Assembly (NCBI RefSeq): GCF_002105155.1
Contig: NW_019028985.1
Coordinates: forward strand, 372,001-436,000
Direction: 5' to 3'
From: Lobosporangium transversale
Taxonomy: Eukaryota > Mortierellomycota > Mortierellomycetes > Mortierellales > Mortierellaceae
DNA: 64,000 nt
Part shown: one piece after another, positions 23,675-35,800 of the stretch
Numbering within the stretch: the stretch's first letter is position 1
Layout: every line of letters starts with the position of its first letter
Notes under the pieces: generated by a model
The model's input: the letters and a program-made list of their open reading frames with translations, nothing else
Told to the model about the DNA's origin: nothing
Databases searched by the model: none
Program-made: the position numbers and the translations under genes

Positions 23675-26164
23675 TTATGGTGTATATGCTAGCTTTCGTG
23701 TTGCTGCAGGTTTCGGACGCGTCATCTCAGCATGCTTGAGTGCCTTTTGGATGGCATTCTGCATCGGCTTCAACATCTATTTGAAGAAAAGGAAGGATTG
23801 AAAAATATATGTGTCAGAAAACATTGTAGACAAATGCTAGCTATTGTTTGAAACAACAGAGGCTCTGAAGCTTACCATCTTCATGGCATCTAAACACTCG
23901 ACACCAAGTGAACTAGCTTGGATCATGAGTGATTTGATATTCTCATCCCTTATTTTCTTCAGTGACTCGACCATTCGAGAGTGTTTTGCTGCCTTTTCCG
24001 GTCCGGTAGATGCCCAAAAATGACGTAAAATTTCGTTTCCTGCAGCATGACACGATAAAGCTTCTTGGTACAGTTGTGAGGGCAATAATTGCGCTAAATA
24101 ATATATATATATATAAAAATAAAAAATAAAAATAAAAGTTAAAGCATATGAAGGAAAAATACAGCCAACACTATCAACATCTGGTACACTTACACCCATC
24201 CTTTGGAGGCATCATCTTGGCACGATTGGCTTTGACGCTTTTCATAAGAGTATCGAACGTTGATTCTGGGATTTGAAAAGGCTGTAATCCGATCGTAGAC
24301 CTCATTGTTAACTCTCTGACATAAAAATCTCGACATTCCTAAACTATACGAGCTCAAGAGGTAGATGGAACAACTTTGCATATGATTTGTACCTTGTTGA
24401 GCTCAATTCCATTATTAACGAAATCTTCATAGCACCTTTTAATGATATCAGCAGGATCTTGTCCTTCTGCGATTTCAGAGCCTTTCAAATCTCCTCCCTG
24501 ACTTTCAAAATAGCGTCGTGTGTCCTGAATATCGAGTACTATCCGTGACGCCTCTTTTTGTTCTTGTAGGTCCTCTAACACAATGGCTCGTTCGACGCCG
24601 CTCATCTAGAGGAAAATCAGGATAACAGTACCAATAGATTTAACATTAAAAAAAAGCCCCTAATGACCATAAGGCTAATATAGAAGGCCAAAGGACATTC
24701 AACAACACGGCATACATTGAGCGGCTCCGATGTTGCTGGTGTTTTCTTTGGCCCCACGGTCGAATTGAGGACCCGTTGTGCATATCGATTGAAGCGTCTG
24801 ATCAGAGGCATGGCTTCTTTTGATTCCTTTGTCTTCCCAGCAGCCATTGTATTATCTGGACTCGTATACGATTCAAAATGATCTTCTTCCGTCATACTCA
24901 GATCTACAAGTCGATTGATATGGTCTAATTTGATCCGCTTTGGTGCATTCTTAGTTTCTTCTTCATCTTCCTCGAGTGCTTTATCGAAAATATCGTCATC
25001 TGGCTCATTCGCTCCACGTCCTGAACGACTACGGTGGAAAAACCGGGACTGAAAGTAGCGTGTCCAGAATTCCGTTTCTGATAGTTTATCTGGTACATAG
25101 GTGTCATAGGCACGTTTGACTTTTTTTTTTTTTTTTTTTTTTTTTTTCAGACATATATTTGCGTTAAATACATTGCGATCCAGATATGTCTAAAGTATTG
25201 TAACGGTATTCAAAGTACAGCACAAAGCAAAGACTTACTAGAAGGGTATTGTTGACACACTGAATGGATGACTTGTGGGGTCATGATGTACTTGGCATTG
25301 CTCTCTCCAGTTTCAGGTTTCAGGTCTAACCATGCGGAAGATTGACCTTTCTGTTGCTGATCCATCACTGCCTTATTCCTTAGTAAATGTTTACGGCTCT
25401 CCCAAAATTCTTCCTCTGATACATGTTTACCCATCACTAGCTCCCTATGCAAGTTCGCCAAATCTTTATTTTGTTTGAGCAATTCAAATCGAATTTTGAG
25501 CTCTGCTGTCGGACCTGACCCATTCAGACCTTTCCGAACTGGCCCACCACTTGAACCAATCCGTGATTGTGCGGATGGCTTGGGCGTTCCGGGAGCACTG
25601 CCAGAATCCGAGATGGAAGGCGATCCTGCTGCTGGAGAAGATACTGCCGTAGCTGCTGGTGTTCCTGCGGCGCTAGCATTGGCGCGAAGTTGCCGTTCTG
25701 CAAGAACAGCAGAAATGCCCTCTTTAAAATCATTACGCTCCTTCATAGCGTTTCCAGATGTAAATACAAAGCCATGGCTAGTGTCGGGCCTCATCTCCAC
25801 AATTTTAACCATGACTTTCTGAGAACCTTCCGCATTTACATATAACCCTACATTTTTAAAAAAAAGAAAAAAAAAAAAAAAAGTTACATGAAACCATAGT
25901 CGTAAACTAAATTTTTGACAGCTCTTCCAGTTGATTACTTTAGCATGGTGTTGTGGAAGTACTAACGCTTTTTATTGTTCTCTTTTCTTTTATTCTCCTC
26001 GCACCTTTGATATCATCGTGCTTTACAGACACTGTTGGAGCTAATCCGCCTTGAGGAACCCATACCAATCGTCGGTTGGTCAGGTAGAGTGTTCCAGGTC
26101 GCTTCTTAAATTGAGCCGGCGCCTGTATTGAGACAGCCTCCCCTGCTTCCCATGTTAAGCTCAT
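23675..26164 (-). CDS. TFB1: TFIIH core subunit Tfb1/p62
   Basis: Structural subunit of general transcription and repair factor TFIIH; its N-terminal PH domain docks activators, TFIIE and repair proteins. Exons 26005..26164, 25239..25847, 24716..25119, 24393..24605, 24194..24338, 23876..24093 and 23675..23776 close the frame at 616 aa. The PH domain is at about residues 1-115 (PGTLYLTNRRLVWVPQG), followed by a Ser/Pro/Ala-rich linker. Two BSD domains carry the diagnostic Phe-Trp pair: EEEFWESRKHLL and ETEFWTRYFQSRFF. The C-terminal helical part includes FDTLMKSVKANRAKMM. The acceptor of exon 3 directly follows an A-run of about 27 bases. The next gene upstream on the same strand is RPB6, 308 bp away. 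Confidence 0.95.
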
Positions 26165-26472
26165 ACTTCAATGATGTCTTTTTTTTTGAATAAAATGTGG
26201 TGGCGTATTACAACAAATGAAATGAAAAAGACAATAATGAAAGAGCATCACTGACAAGGACTCTAGTAGTAGTTAAAGTCACATGACCAAAGATTTCTAC
26301 CGCGCAATTCGCCTCCACTTGGAGAATCAAGCTCAGTTTTTTTTTTTTTTTTTTTTGCTTTTTTTTAATAGTTTTTATTTTGTAGATGTAGTTTATAATA
26401 GTGCGCAAAAGAAAAAAAAAAAAACGGTAGTAATATCTGTCTTGTTTGACTCTCCCTTCCTTCGATTTTTTT

Positions 26473-27001
26473 TTATGGCAAAATCATTTCAGAGACTTCC
26501 CAATCCTCGTATGTGTTGTCAGGCAGGTATCTTCTAACGACCAAAGGGATCATCTTGTTGTTGAGCTCCTTCATAGCAATGTTGAGCGAGTCAGTTTCGC
26601 CCTCCAGATCTACAAGGACTGGTGCATTCATACTAAACAAGGCAAAAAAGAAAAAAAAAAAAAAAGAGTTAAATTAAAAAATATAAATACTAATCATTGA
26701 TATATCAATGTGCTTTCGTCTTTATTATGCTTCTTTTCTTTTTTATTATTATTATTATTACCTGATCTGAAGTGCACGAGCACCTAAAACTCTTGCTCGT
26801 TCATACTTGGTCATGTAAGGAGTAGTGGTACGATCTTCTTTGGCAACAGCCTTTGGAGGCAGTGCAAAGTTTGTGGGTTTTCCGATGTCAACTTTATCTT
26901 TCCTTGGAATAACATTACCCTGTAAAACATTTAGAACAAGTAAAACAATTGAAGTTAGAATCTTTTTGTTAACTGCTGCGCTTCAGTAGTACGAAGAGAG
27001 G

Positions 27002-27032
<31 letters not shown>

Positions 27033-27291
27033 AACGTTAAATACATACATTTGCATCAAACTCTTCTTCCATGAGCTCTGGCTCCATCTCTTCAGGTTCT
27101 TCCTCCTCAGGCTCCATGCTAAACAGGAAAAAAAAAAAAAAAAAAAAAAAGTCAATAATTAGTGAGTCAGAGTCAACATCACTATGCTCCAGTCATTCAA
27201 ACCAACTAGGAATTTTTCTCCCCATCTCTCCTTCATGATAAACGTACGGGTATCCATCATTGTAATCCTCTCCTTCGTAATCGTCCTCCAT
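26473..27291 (-). CDS. RPB6: RNA polymerase I/II/III shared subunit Rpb6 (ABC23)
   Basis: Small subunit common to all three nuclear RNA polymerases; it clamps the largest subunit. Exons 27248..27291, 27049..27118, 26762..26919 and 26473..26632 sum to 432 nt, a 143-aa protein. The acidic N-terminal tail ([20 protein letters not shown] onward to about residue 38) is followed by the conserved core: [20 protein letters not shown], then [17 protein letters not shown] and [18 protein letters not shown]. Length matches the family. Intron 1 and intron 2 each carry an A-run on the plus strand (T on the coding strand). It lies immediately upstream of TFB1 on the same strand. Confidence 0.97.
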
Positions 27292-27730
27292 TGTAAATAC
27301 GTTTGTATGTTTTTTTTTTTTTTAGTTGGAAGAGAAAAAAGAATGCATCCACTCAAGACTACTCTGGGACATTTTATTTTATTTTTATTTTTTCAGCTTG
27401 GGCTAATAAAATGTGGCTTACGAAATAATTCACCAGTCACTGTGAGACCTTTTGAGACCCCTGTGAGAAAGGGGGTTGTCTCTGTGAACACACACGAGTT
27501 TTTTTTTATATCCCTCAACAATTATTATTGAACACCCGATTTTTTTTTAAAAAATATCAGTCAACAATTAAACAAAATTATACGCATGTATTTAAAATGG
27601 TCTTTAGTTATTTTGAATTACTATGGGGTATTATATTTACACTAAATATTGATTTTTTTTTTCTAAAATATTATTTTTCACTTTTTTTTTTTTGACTTCA
27701 AAACTTGCTTGGTTTTTTTTTTGTTTTTTT
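27292..27730. other. Intergenic, RPB6 upstream / zinc-finger gene downstream
   Basis: About 440 bases, very AT-rich with several T-runs on the plus strand. It should hold the RPB6 promoter and the 3' UTR of the zinc-finger gene. Nothing else is seen. Confidence 0.5.
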
Positions 27731-29227
27731 TTAGCTACGCTCCATATTGAAAACAGGAGGAGTGGTAGGAGTGGGAAAGAAGGTGGCAGGTAGGGCGGCG
27801 CTCATCAACTCCAATGTCCTTGTAGCTCTCGCCTTTCGTGCATGTTCCTCCAAAGCTTCAAGTGTCTCTCGAATCTTGCTCTCCTCACCCAAAGCCTCGC
27901 GAGTGACACGACCGGCAGCTGCATCTCTGAAGGAGATATTGTGTGCCTTCAGGATCCATGAACAAGCGTTAGTCTCGTTCGACAACTTCAAGTGTCGGAT
28001 CACTGCATCTTGTCGACCAAATCGGCCCAAGCACACAATACATTCGTGGGGCTTCTCGGTCATGTGGCTGTTCATGTGGCGGTCACGATCGTGAATGCGC
28101 GCAAACGTCTTTGAACATTTCGCACAGGCATGTGGACGGTGTGCATCGTGTGTGAGACCATGGGACTTTAGGTTATAAGGACGGCTGAAGGTGCGGTTGC
28201 AGTTGGGAACGTGGCAAACATAGCGCTGTTTGGGCTTTTTGATTATGCCTGAAGAACCGGTCTTGGCCTTTGGTGAAGAGACTTCTTGCTGGCTTTCGAC
28301 TGAGGAGCACGAAGCTACGCTATCGGTCGAGAAACGCTTACGTTTGATCTTTTGGGCCTTCATTGTGTTGGAGGGCATGGAGGGCGAGGTGCAATCGGAA
28401 GCGGGAGAGAACGAGGGGGATGAGAACGTAGATGAGAACGATGCAGAGAAAGCCATTGAAGGCGAAGGTGTGGAGGAAGCCGAGAGTGATGGGGAGCTGT
28501 TTACGCTAACATTCTCAGTCTTGATGATGGGAGAGGATGCCATGGCCGAGGCATGCATGGGTACGAAGAATGGATGAGGGTGACCATCGACCATCAAACT
28601 AGGCATGGACTCTGGCTCGGTCGCTTGGCAGACTGGGGAGGCATCGAGGGATGATGGAGAGGGACTGCAAGGCAAGGAGTGAGCAGAGATCTCACCATTG
28701 CCGTAGAAACTACCATAGGAGTATGATTCGCTCATAGACATGGAGGCGGTTGAAGGCACTTCCATGCTCAGAGTCCTCCTCGTCCGGAAAGGAGGGGGGA
28801 TGCCGCGAGCAGAGGCCGACATTTCGATGGCGGAATTGATCACCTGGTCCAGCTCATTAGTCATATACATGTAGCGAGAGGCATCGAGTCCTTGCTGGTG
28901 GGGCGTGGTGGCCTGGTAGGAGTGACGGTAGTATTGATTTTGAGTATATTGCATATGGGGATGAGGAGCTGTGATATGATATTGTGCATCGCGTTGCATG
29001 TAGTTATTGCTATAATCATTAGATGTGTGGAGGAGAACACCTGTGGAGAAGCAACCTGCAACGGCATTGTTTTCAAGATCATTTCCGCCCATGGAGCGCA
29101 ATTCTGGTGCTGTGAGGATTTGCTCGGTTGCAGAAGGAGCAGTAAAGAGTTTTGATGATGGCATGTGAGCAGGGATCATTGTGAAAGTTGAGGGAGCAGC
29201 GTTGCTAGGGATCCAAGTCAAAGTCAT
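27731..29227 (-). CDS. C2H2 zinc-finger transcription factor, Crz1-like
   Basis: Single-exon gene of 498 aa. Three fingers occupy about residues 336-425: CHVPNC with FSRPYNLKSH, CAKC with FARIHDRDRH, and CIVC with FGRQDAVIRH. The RPYNLKSH and FARxHDRxRH signatures are those of Crz1-type calcineurin-responsive factors, and the third finger ends in Cys rather than His (RHLKLSNETNAC), also seen in that group. The N-terminal two thirds are Ser/Pro/Tyr/Gln-rich and disordered, typical of activation and phospho-regulated regions. I do not see a clear PxIxIT calcineurin site; PIIKTE is only a partial match. Other C2H2 regulators remain possible. The gene has an unusually long gene-free upstream region. 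Confidence 0.85.
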   Translation of the reverse strand: MTLTWIPSNAAPSTFTMIPAHMPSSKLFTAPSATEQILTAPELRSMGGNDLENNAVAGCFSTGVLLHTSNDYSNNYMQRDAQYHITAPHPHMQYTQNQYYRHSYQATTPHQQGLDASRYMYMTNELDQVINSAIEMSASARGIPPPFRTRRTLSMEVPSTASMSMSESYSYGSFYGNGEISAHSLPCSPSPSSLDASPVCQATEPESMPSLMVDGHPHPFFVPMHASAMASSPIIKTENVSVNSSPSLSASSTPSPSMAFSASFSSTFSSPSFSPASDCTSPSMPSNTMKAQKIKRKRFSTDSVASCSSVESQQEVSSPKAKTGSSGIIKKPKQRYVCHVPNCNRTFSRPYNLKSHGLTHDAHRPHACAKCSKTFARIHDRDRHMNSHMTEKPHECIVCLGRFGRQDAVIRHLKLSNETNACSWILKAHNISFRDAAAGRVTREALGEESKIRETLEALEEHARKARATRTLELMSAALPATFFPTPTTPPVFNMERS

Positions 29228-29975
29228 GATGGATAAAAAGAATACAATATGTATAGAAAAAAGAAAAAAAAGATGCGTGATGGATGTAGCGTGGATATGT
29301 AAAAATCAAGAGAGGAATGTAGAAAATATGTAAGAGAAAACGTGGTTATTCGAGATAAAAGAAAAAGAGGAAAAAAGAAAAAAAAAAAAAAAAGAGTGTG
29401 GAGTTTGAGTCGTAAGTATATTGAACAAAAAAAGAATAGTGCAAGATTTATATATAACAAAGAATAGTAGGTACAAGAAAAAAAGAAAAAGAAAAAAAAA
29501 ATCGTAATGCTAGATGAACAATGAAAAGACAAGCAAAGAAAATAAAAATACTAGAAAGACAATGAAAGAATGGAGAAGCAGAGGCAGTGAGGAGAAAAGT
29601 GAGAGAAAAGAAGAAAATAAGTGGGATCTTTGGCCTACAAGGGTGCATATTTATACAACCATTAGAGGACGGTGCGGCAGGAGAATAAAATAAAGTATTC
29701 AAACACATAAGACAAGCACATAACACACATAACCTGGCTTGAGCTCTTTCTTATTTTACTCAGTCTATGCAAGATGTGCATCGATTGGCCGATGATCACG
29801 GTCCAACTCGTGCAATGCTAAAATATTGTATAATATAATTGTATAATATAATACGAAATAAAATATTGATTATTCTCTTTTTTACTTCTTACATGTACCT
29901 AGTGTGTGCATGTGCCTTGATTTATTTGTTACATATTCTATTTTACTTTACTTTATTGATTGGATTTTATTGATT

Positions 29976-30017
29976 ACATTTTACATTTTACATTTTACAT
30001 TTTACATTTTACATTTT
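29976..30017. repeat. Six tandem copies of ACATTTT
   Basis: Perfect 7-bp minisatellite, 42 bp, in the gene desert, flanked by related CTTTATTGATT units. Confidence 0.93.
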
Positions 30018-30434
30018 ATAATAATTTTTTACTTTTGTCAAATAAAAAAAAAAAAACGATGGGCGGATTTTTTTTTGTTGATGTTGTTGCAACTTTTGTT
30101 TGTGTTCAATGTTGTGCTCAGAACCACCCAGACTCGGATGGACGAAACAGCAAAACAAAGAAAAATGAGAGCCATAAAACAAAAAAAAAAAAAAAAAAAA
30201 AAAAGAGATGGAGGATTGAGTGGAATGTGAACATGCAGGGGTATAAGAATTATAATATCGATTGAATTGGGATATCTTTTTTTTTTTTTTTTTTTTTTTC
30301 CTTCTTATGAACGCTACACAAGAAAACTTTTTTGTTCAACTGCAAAAGCTTCGAGTGCTGTGGCAGGTACATGTAAAAGTACACGAGCTAGACTGCTTGT
30401 TTAACCTGGTTGGTGACTGACTAACAATACACTC

Positions 30435-30435
30435 T

Positions 30436-30479
<44 letters not shown>
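30435..30479. repeat. T21/A24 back-to-back homopolymer
   Basis: A T-run is followed directly by an A-run, hairpin-capable, in the gene desert. It is the same architecture as at 459-516. Confidence 0.9.
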
Positions 30480-33400
30480 GAAAAAGTAAAAGAGTGGTTT
30501 AGTTTCTACTTGAGCCTTCCAATAATCGATGGGCTTCTATTTCGTCCACTCCGTTTACCCATGTTTTTTTTTTTTTTTTTTTTTTTGTTGTGAAAGAAAG
30601 AAAAGAAGAAGAAAAAAGTGCACAAACAACAAAAGCAGCCAACCAAAGTCCTCCCATTCAATTAGATTCTCCATTAACCCCTGCTCTTACTTGCCAGAGG
30701 AGTTTAATTGACTGCAACCTTTTTTCCTACATTGGTTCCTTTGTTCTTTGTCTACTGTTCACTTGACAATAGCACAGTCATGATACGTAGGCTTGTTTAT
30801 CAAGCACAGGAGAATACAAAGCGGGACAAGAAAAATGCAGCGAGTGCTCACAAAAAAAAAAAAATCTTGTTGTGCGCTTGGGTCGCCCTTATTCCTCGCC
30901 CTCCCAGGACAACAAAAAAAAATACCATTCTAGTCTACTTTCTCCCTGTGAACCTAACCTAGCCGTTTTCGTTCTTCCCACCACCCCCTTAGTCAGTTGA
31001 CAATGAGAAAAAAAAAATTTTTTTTTTTCTGTTCTTGCAGCTACATCCCACAACAATACGTATGGCTTCATCACTTTCGGCCTTGCGTTCATCTCTCTCT
31101 CGAGCGAAGAGGGGTGGAGGACATTTGACAATCATTTTCTCGGAAATAACCCTATCCTTTTTTACTTCAGCTGCAAGTCCATCAAAGCATGTTTAATTTT
31201 TTGTTTTTTTTTACTTCTTCCCTCATGTCAATCGGTTTAGATCCTCTAATCCATGTATACATTTGATCAGAACAAAAAATAAAAAATAAAAAATAAAAAA
31301 TAAAAAAAAGTTGCAACACAAAGCGGAAATGTTACATACAGCCAATGGTACAGCAAAAAACATACTAACATCTCTTTGTCCATTGCATTGTTCATTGTTC
31401 TTTTTGTTGACATTGTCGTACTAGGCTTCACGTTCTTGTTCCTTTCTTTAATCAGACTCCTATCTATTCTCGTACGTGCATTATAATATATATATAATAA
31501 AACAATACAATATTATATATATATAATATATATATACACCTGCCTGGTGCGTTTTTCTATTTTTCATTTTAGTCTTGCTTGCTTACTTGCTTGCTTGATT
31601 GCTTGACAGAGTATGTGTAAATGTGGCATTTTAATTATATATTTTTTCTTTATTATATTTTTTTTTATTTGCACAGCACCCTAACTTGTAAGAGATTAAA
31701 ATTGATTTGTATTGAATAAATTTAAAACCATTAGTCTAAGCTAAAGAAATTTATTGTATTATATATATAAAAACGATATATACTAAACTGTTTGTTGTTA
31801 TTTGTTGTTGCCGATTATCTTTTTTTTTTTTTTTTTTTTTTTTTTTCATAGGCCGTAAATGCCAAATGCCAAAGCGTTTTCGAGAGTAGAGTTGTTGGTA
31901 AAAATAGAACAACCTCCACCTTTCTTTTTTATTTTTTATTTTTTCCTTTCGTTTCATTGGAAGCAATTGATTGCTAGCGACCTGTTCAAGGAAGACGACA
32001 GGTGAGTGGTAATCTACAGAGTCGCTGATACGACACCCGATACCCCGATTTTTTTTTATTTTCTACAAAAAAGTGTAAATTACTAGAAGAGCGTTCACTG
32101 GACGTTGAACGAGCTAAAGAAAGTATGAGCACCACAGCTTATCTATTTTAGAAGAAAAGAGGAGTGTACGTACCGTACAGTGTGCGATTGATGAGAATTA
32201 GTGTTTCTTTAAACAGTATCGGATGTGAACTTTCGGGAGAACAAAGAACCTTTCTGTTAATGTTCCACCTGTAACAACAGAGAAAGGAAAAAACATCGTT
32301 AACTGTATATGTCAAAGTAGTACCCACGACAAACTCTTTTTTTTATTGTAGTGGAAAAACGGCAGTAACTTTAAGGTGTGTGGGTGTGTGTATGTAAGAG
32401 ATAGAGAGATAAAGAGATCCCCATCCAACCTGGTTAGAATTAGGGCAAACGGGGTTGAATGACTATACTTTTGATGACACTTTTTTTTTTTTTTTTTTTT
32501 TTACTTTCTTTTTCGTTGCCGAAGATGACAAAAAAAAAAAAAAAAAAAAAAAAAAGACAGAAGGGACTAGGGTTGCGCGTCCGACGCGTTGGGTCAATTG
32601 AACAAACCAATTTTATTTTGCCCGCTGCTCCACTGCATAATGGCTATGCATGCCGTATTACAATAACATGCCTTTTGTCCTTGATATTTTCATTACTTTC
32701 ATTGCTATGTATTTTATTTCGTTCCTTTAGTTTAAACAAACCAAAGAAAGAAAGAAGGAAAAAAAAAAAGATACATTCCCTATGACGAAAGATGCGCATG
32801 CAAGGGTTGGTAAAAAAAAAAGGAGATGTATGACATATGTAGTATAAATATACTGAATATGTTTGTATTCAGACTGAACTTTTTTTATTTGTTTTGTTGC
32901 CTTGTTGCACACGGGAAGAAAGAAAAGGAAAAAAAAAAAATTTTTTTTTCTTGTGTGCAGCAGTGAAAACAAATAAAAAAAATAAATAAATAAAAAAAAA
33001 ATAATAAAGAAAGATGAAACAAAAGGAAAGATGAAGTTTTCAGGGGATTTGTTTTATTAATTTGATTTTTTATTTAGGGGTTTGAGGAGAATTTCATGAT
33101 TTCATGGGATGGACGCAAAATAAAACATCAAACATTGCGATCGCCCATTGTTCATATTTAATTTCTTCCTCCCTGTCACTCCTTGTTACAAAGGAATTTG
33201 TCACAGATTAGAGTTCTCCACGTTGCATCTGTTTGATAATTTTTTTTTTTTTTGATGTCACATAAATTTGTTTGTTACTGCTCATGGGCCACATGACAAC
33301 AAAGCAAAAAAAAAAAAAATTCGGATGCAAGTGAGCACTGTGCTCGGTTGGTAAGAATGTCCCCTCGTATCATATCTCTATGATGCTTCTCATGCAGTGC

Positions 33401-33981
33401 TTTCAAAGTGTAAAAATAATGCTCTTGAAAAACAAGAGGTCAAAGCAACCTCCAAAAGTGAGCAGCAACAGATCAAGACATGCCCCACTGACCATACCTA
33501 AGGAACAAATCTACTGGGTGCTTTGTTCGCTACCGAAGGTTTCTAATGTCTCTAAACGAGTTCATAACATTTTTCTCCACTTGTTCTTGTTTCTGACTGT
33601 TGTGCAGATACACTGCACTTTTTTATTTTTATTTTTATTTTTTTATTTTATTTTTTTTTTTTCCCATGCTATCTTACTTTTCTGCAAACTTTTTTTTCTT
33701 TTTTTAGTTGTGCGCATTGGAGCTTTTCCTTTTTGATCACAAACGATATCTTTAGCTCAGTAAATAAAAAGTATTCAAGACCTACAGTGTTATTGCATCG
33801 TACTTTAATGTCTAACAACTACCTCGCCACTGTGCGTCGACTATCTATTCCTCCTTATACTTTATTCAAAAATAAAGTGGGTGTGAAGGGAATAATAATT
33901 ATAACGATAATAATAATAATAATATAAAAAAAAGTTGCCATGATCAAAGTTTATTAATAGATAAAACTTGTTGTTGTACAG

Positions 33982-34017
<36 letters not shown>

Positions 34018-34173
34018 CCCTGGGTTGATCATGTCTAAATAAGCAAACAAGCTGCATGTAATCCATCCTCCACACAAAACATGTCATCCTCCTAAATTTC
34101 TGGTGCTCACATAAAAAATAAAAAAAATATATATATATATACAAAAGCATGCAGTGTTTACATTTTTTTAAAA

Positions 34174-34220
34174 TGCAATTAGGAATTAGAAATTAGAATT
34201 TAGGAATTAGGAATTAAATT
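34174..34220. repeat. Imperfect GGAATTA/GAAATTA repeats
   Basis: About six degenerate copies of an octamer around AGGAATTA in the gene desert. No function is evident. Confidence 0.7.
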
Positions 34221-34913
34221 CAATAGACTTGGTGTTACTAAAAAAAAAAACTCAAAACCAAAATCCTGAAACAAAAGGGGGTCCGACCAAGATGTGATTG
34301 TCATCATTGCATGCACCGTTATGTGTTTGTGACACACAAAGACCAAAAAAAGAGTTTTTTTTGTTTACCTGCAAACCTGCATTTGTCCAAAAAAAAAACA
34401 AGTGGTCGCGTTTCTCATGCTGTTGTTTACACATTTTGTCTCTAATGGAAGGCTCACTAATGCGCCCTCGTTGAAACTTCACTGCCCAACATTACAGAAC
34501 AAATGCCAGTAAGGGAAAGAAAAAGGGATAGATGTAACTTTCTCTTTACACCTTCTTTTCCTCTAATGGTTTGATAATACTGCATAACTTTTCCTTCATT
34601 CAAAATAAAATTCAAATTCGTGTTTGTAATCCATTTTCATTTCATTTTTGTTTAGAAAAAAAAAAAATGTATATATTTTATCTAATAACCCTTTTCTTTT
34701 TAATCATGATGAGACACTTCCTTTATCCGTTACAACCACGCCACTTATTCTTTCTCTCTTCAATGAAAACATTCATTTACAATGTATAAATAAATATAAA
34801 AAAAAACACGTAACAACACCACCCTTTATTATTAATAATAGTTTAGCATCATTGAGTCTGGATGGATCCTTTTATGCATGTAACTCTTTTCTTTTTAGCG
34901 GAAACCTGGACCA

Positions 34914-34944
<31 letters not shown>

Positions 34945-35524
34945 CTTTTCCTTTTTCTTTTTTCTATTTTCCTTTATTAAACGTAAATGTTCTTGCGGAC
35001 GCGTTCTAAAAAAAGGATGCACACAAAAGGCTTTTTTCCTCTTTTCTTTTGACAGTGAGGCGACGCGTTGTGTAGCTTAGATCTGCTGCTGCTGCTGCTC
35101 AACAAACAACCACAATGCATACTGATCATTGCATTGTTATATATATATTATACCATACATCCTTATACTTATACCTTATTGGAGCTACTTTCCTAGTAGT
35201 ACCAGGGGTACTCAGCATTGCTTTACATGTTCTTATGCATCTTTCTCCTAACAATAACAGGCTTGGATCTAAAAAAAAATAAAATAAAGAGTACACATAA
35301 CCAAAAGAAAGCCAAACAGGGAGGCGGAAACTTTGGACTAAATATTCAAGCATCTCGATATAACGTGCAGACCCTTTCTATCAACTATCTTACATACTCA
35401 TGAACAGCACCAAAAGACCATCGACACCTAGACTTGCATGCATTAAATTCAATTGCCCCTCCCCTTTGTCCATTCGATCACTATTAGAATAACAACAACA
35501 ACAAAAACACTTACACGCTCTTCA

Positions 35525-35526
<2 letters not shown>

Positions 35527-35576
<50 letters not shown>
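35527..35576. repeat. TTA trinucleotide microsatellite
   Basis: About 16 uninterrupted ATT/TTA units. It is non-coding as far as I can tell. Confidence 0.95.
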
Positions 35577-35770
35577 CACCAACATTAGTTCTTTTTATTT
35601 GGATTATTTGTTTTTTTTTTTTTTTTTTTTTTTTTTTGCATAACAAGATGTGTTTCTATTTTTGACTCTGATCCTTTGACATAATGCGAAATTCGTGACA
35701 CTACTTTAACATCAAAGTTAAGCTCTATCACTCTTACAAAGTATTGTCATTCCTCTTTCTCCTCTCCTTC

Positions 35771-35800
35771 CTTCTTCTTCTTCTTCTTCTTCTTCTTCTT
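35771..35800. repeat. TTC trinucleotide microsatellite
   Basis: Ten uninterrupted CTT units, about 315 bp downstream of the TVP38 stop codon. Confidence 0.94.

Noticed and set aside
33380-33736. 118-aa plus-strand frame in the gene desert
   Set aside because: The second half translates T-rich repeats, and the first half shows no known motif or splice site support.
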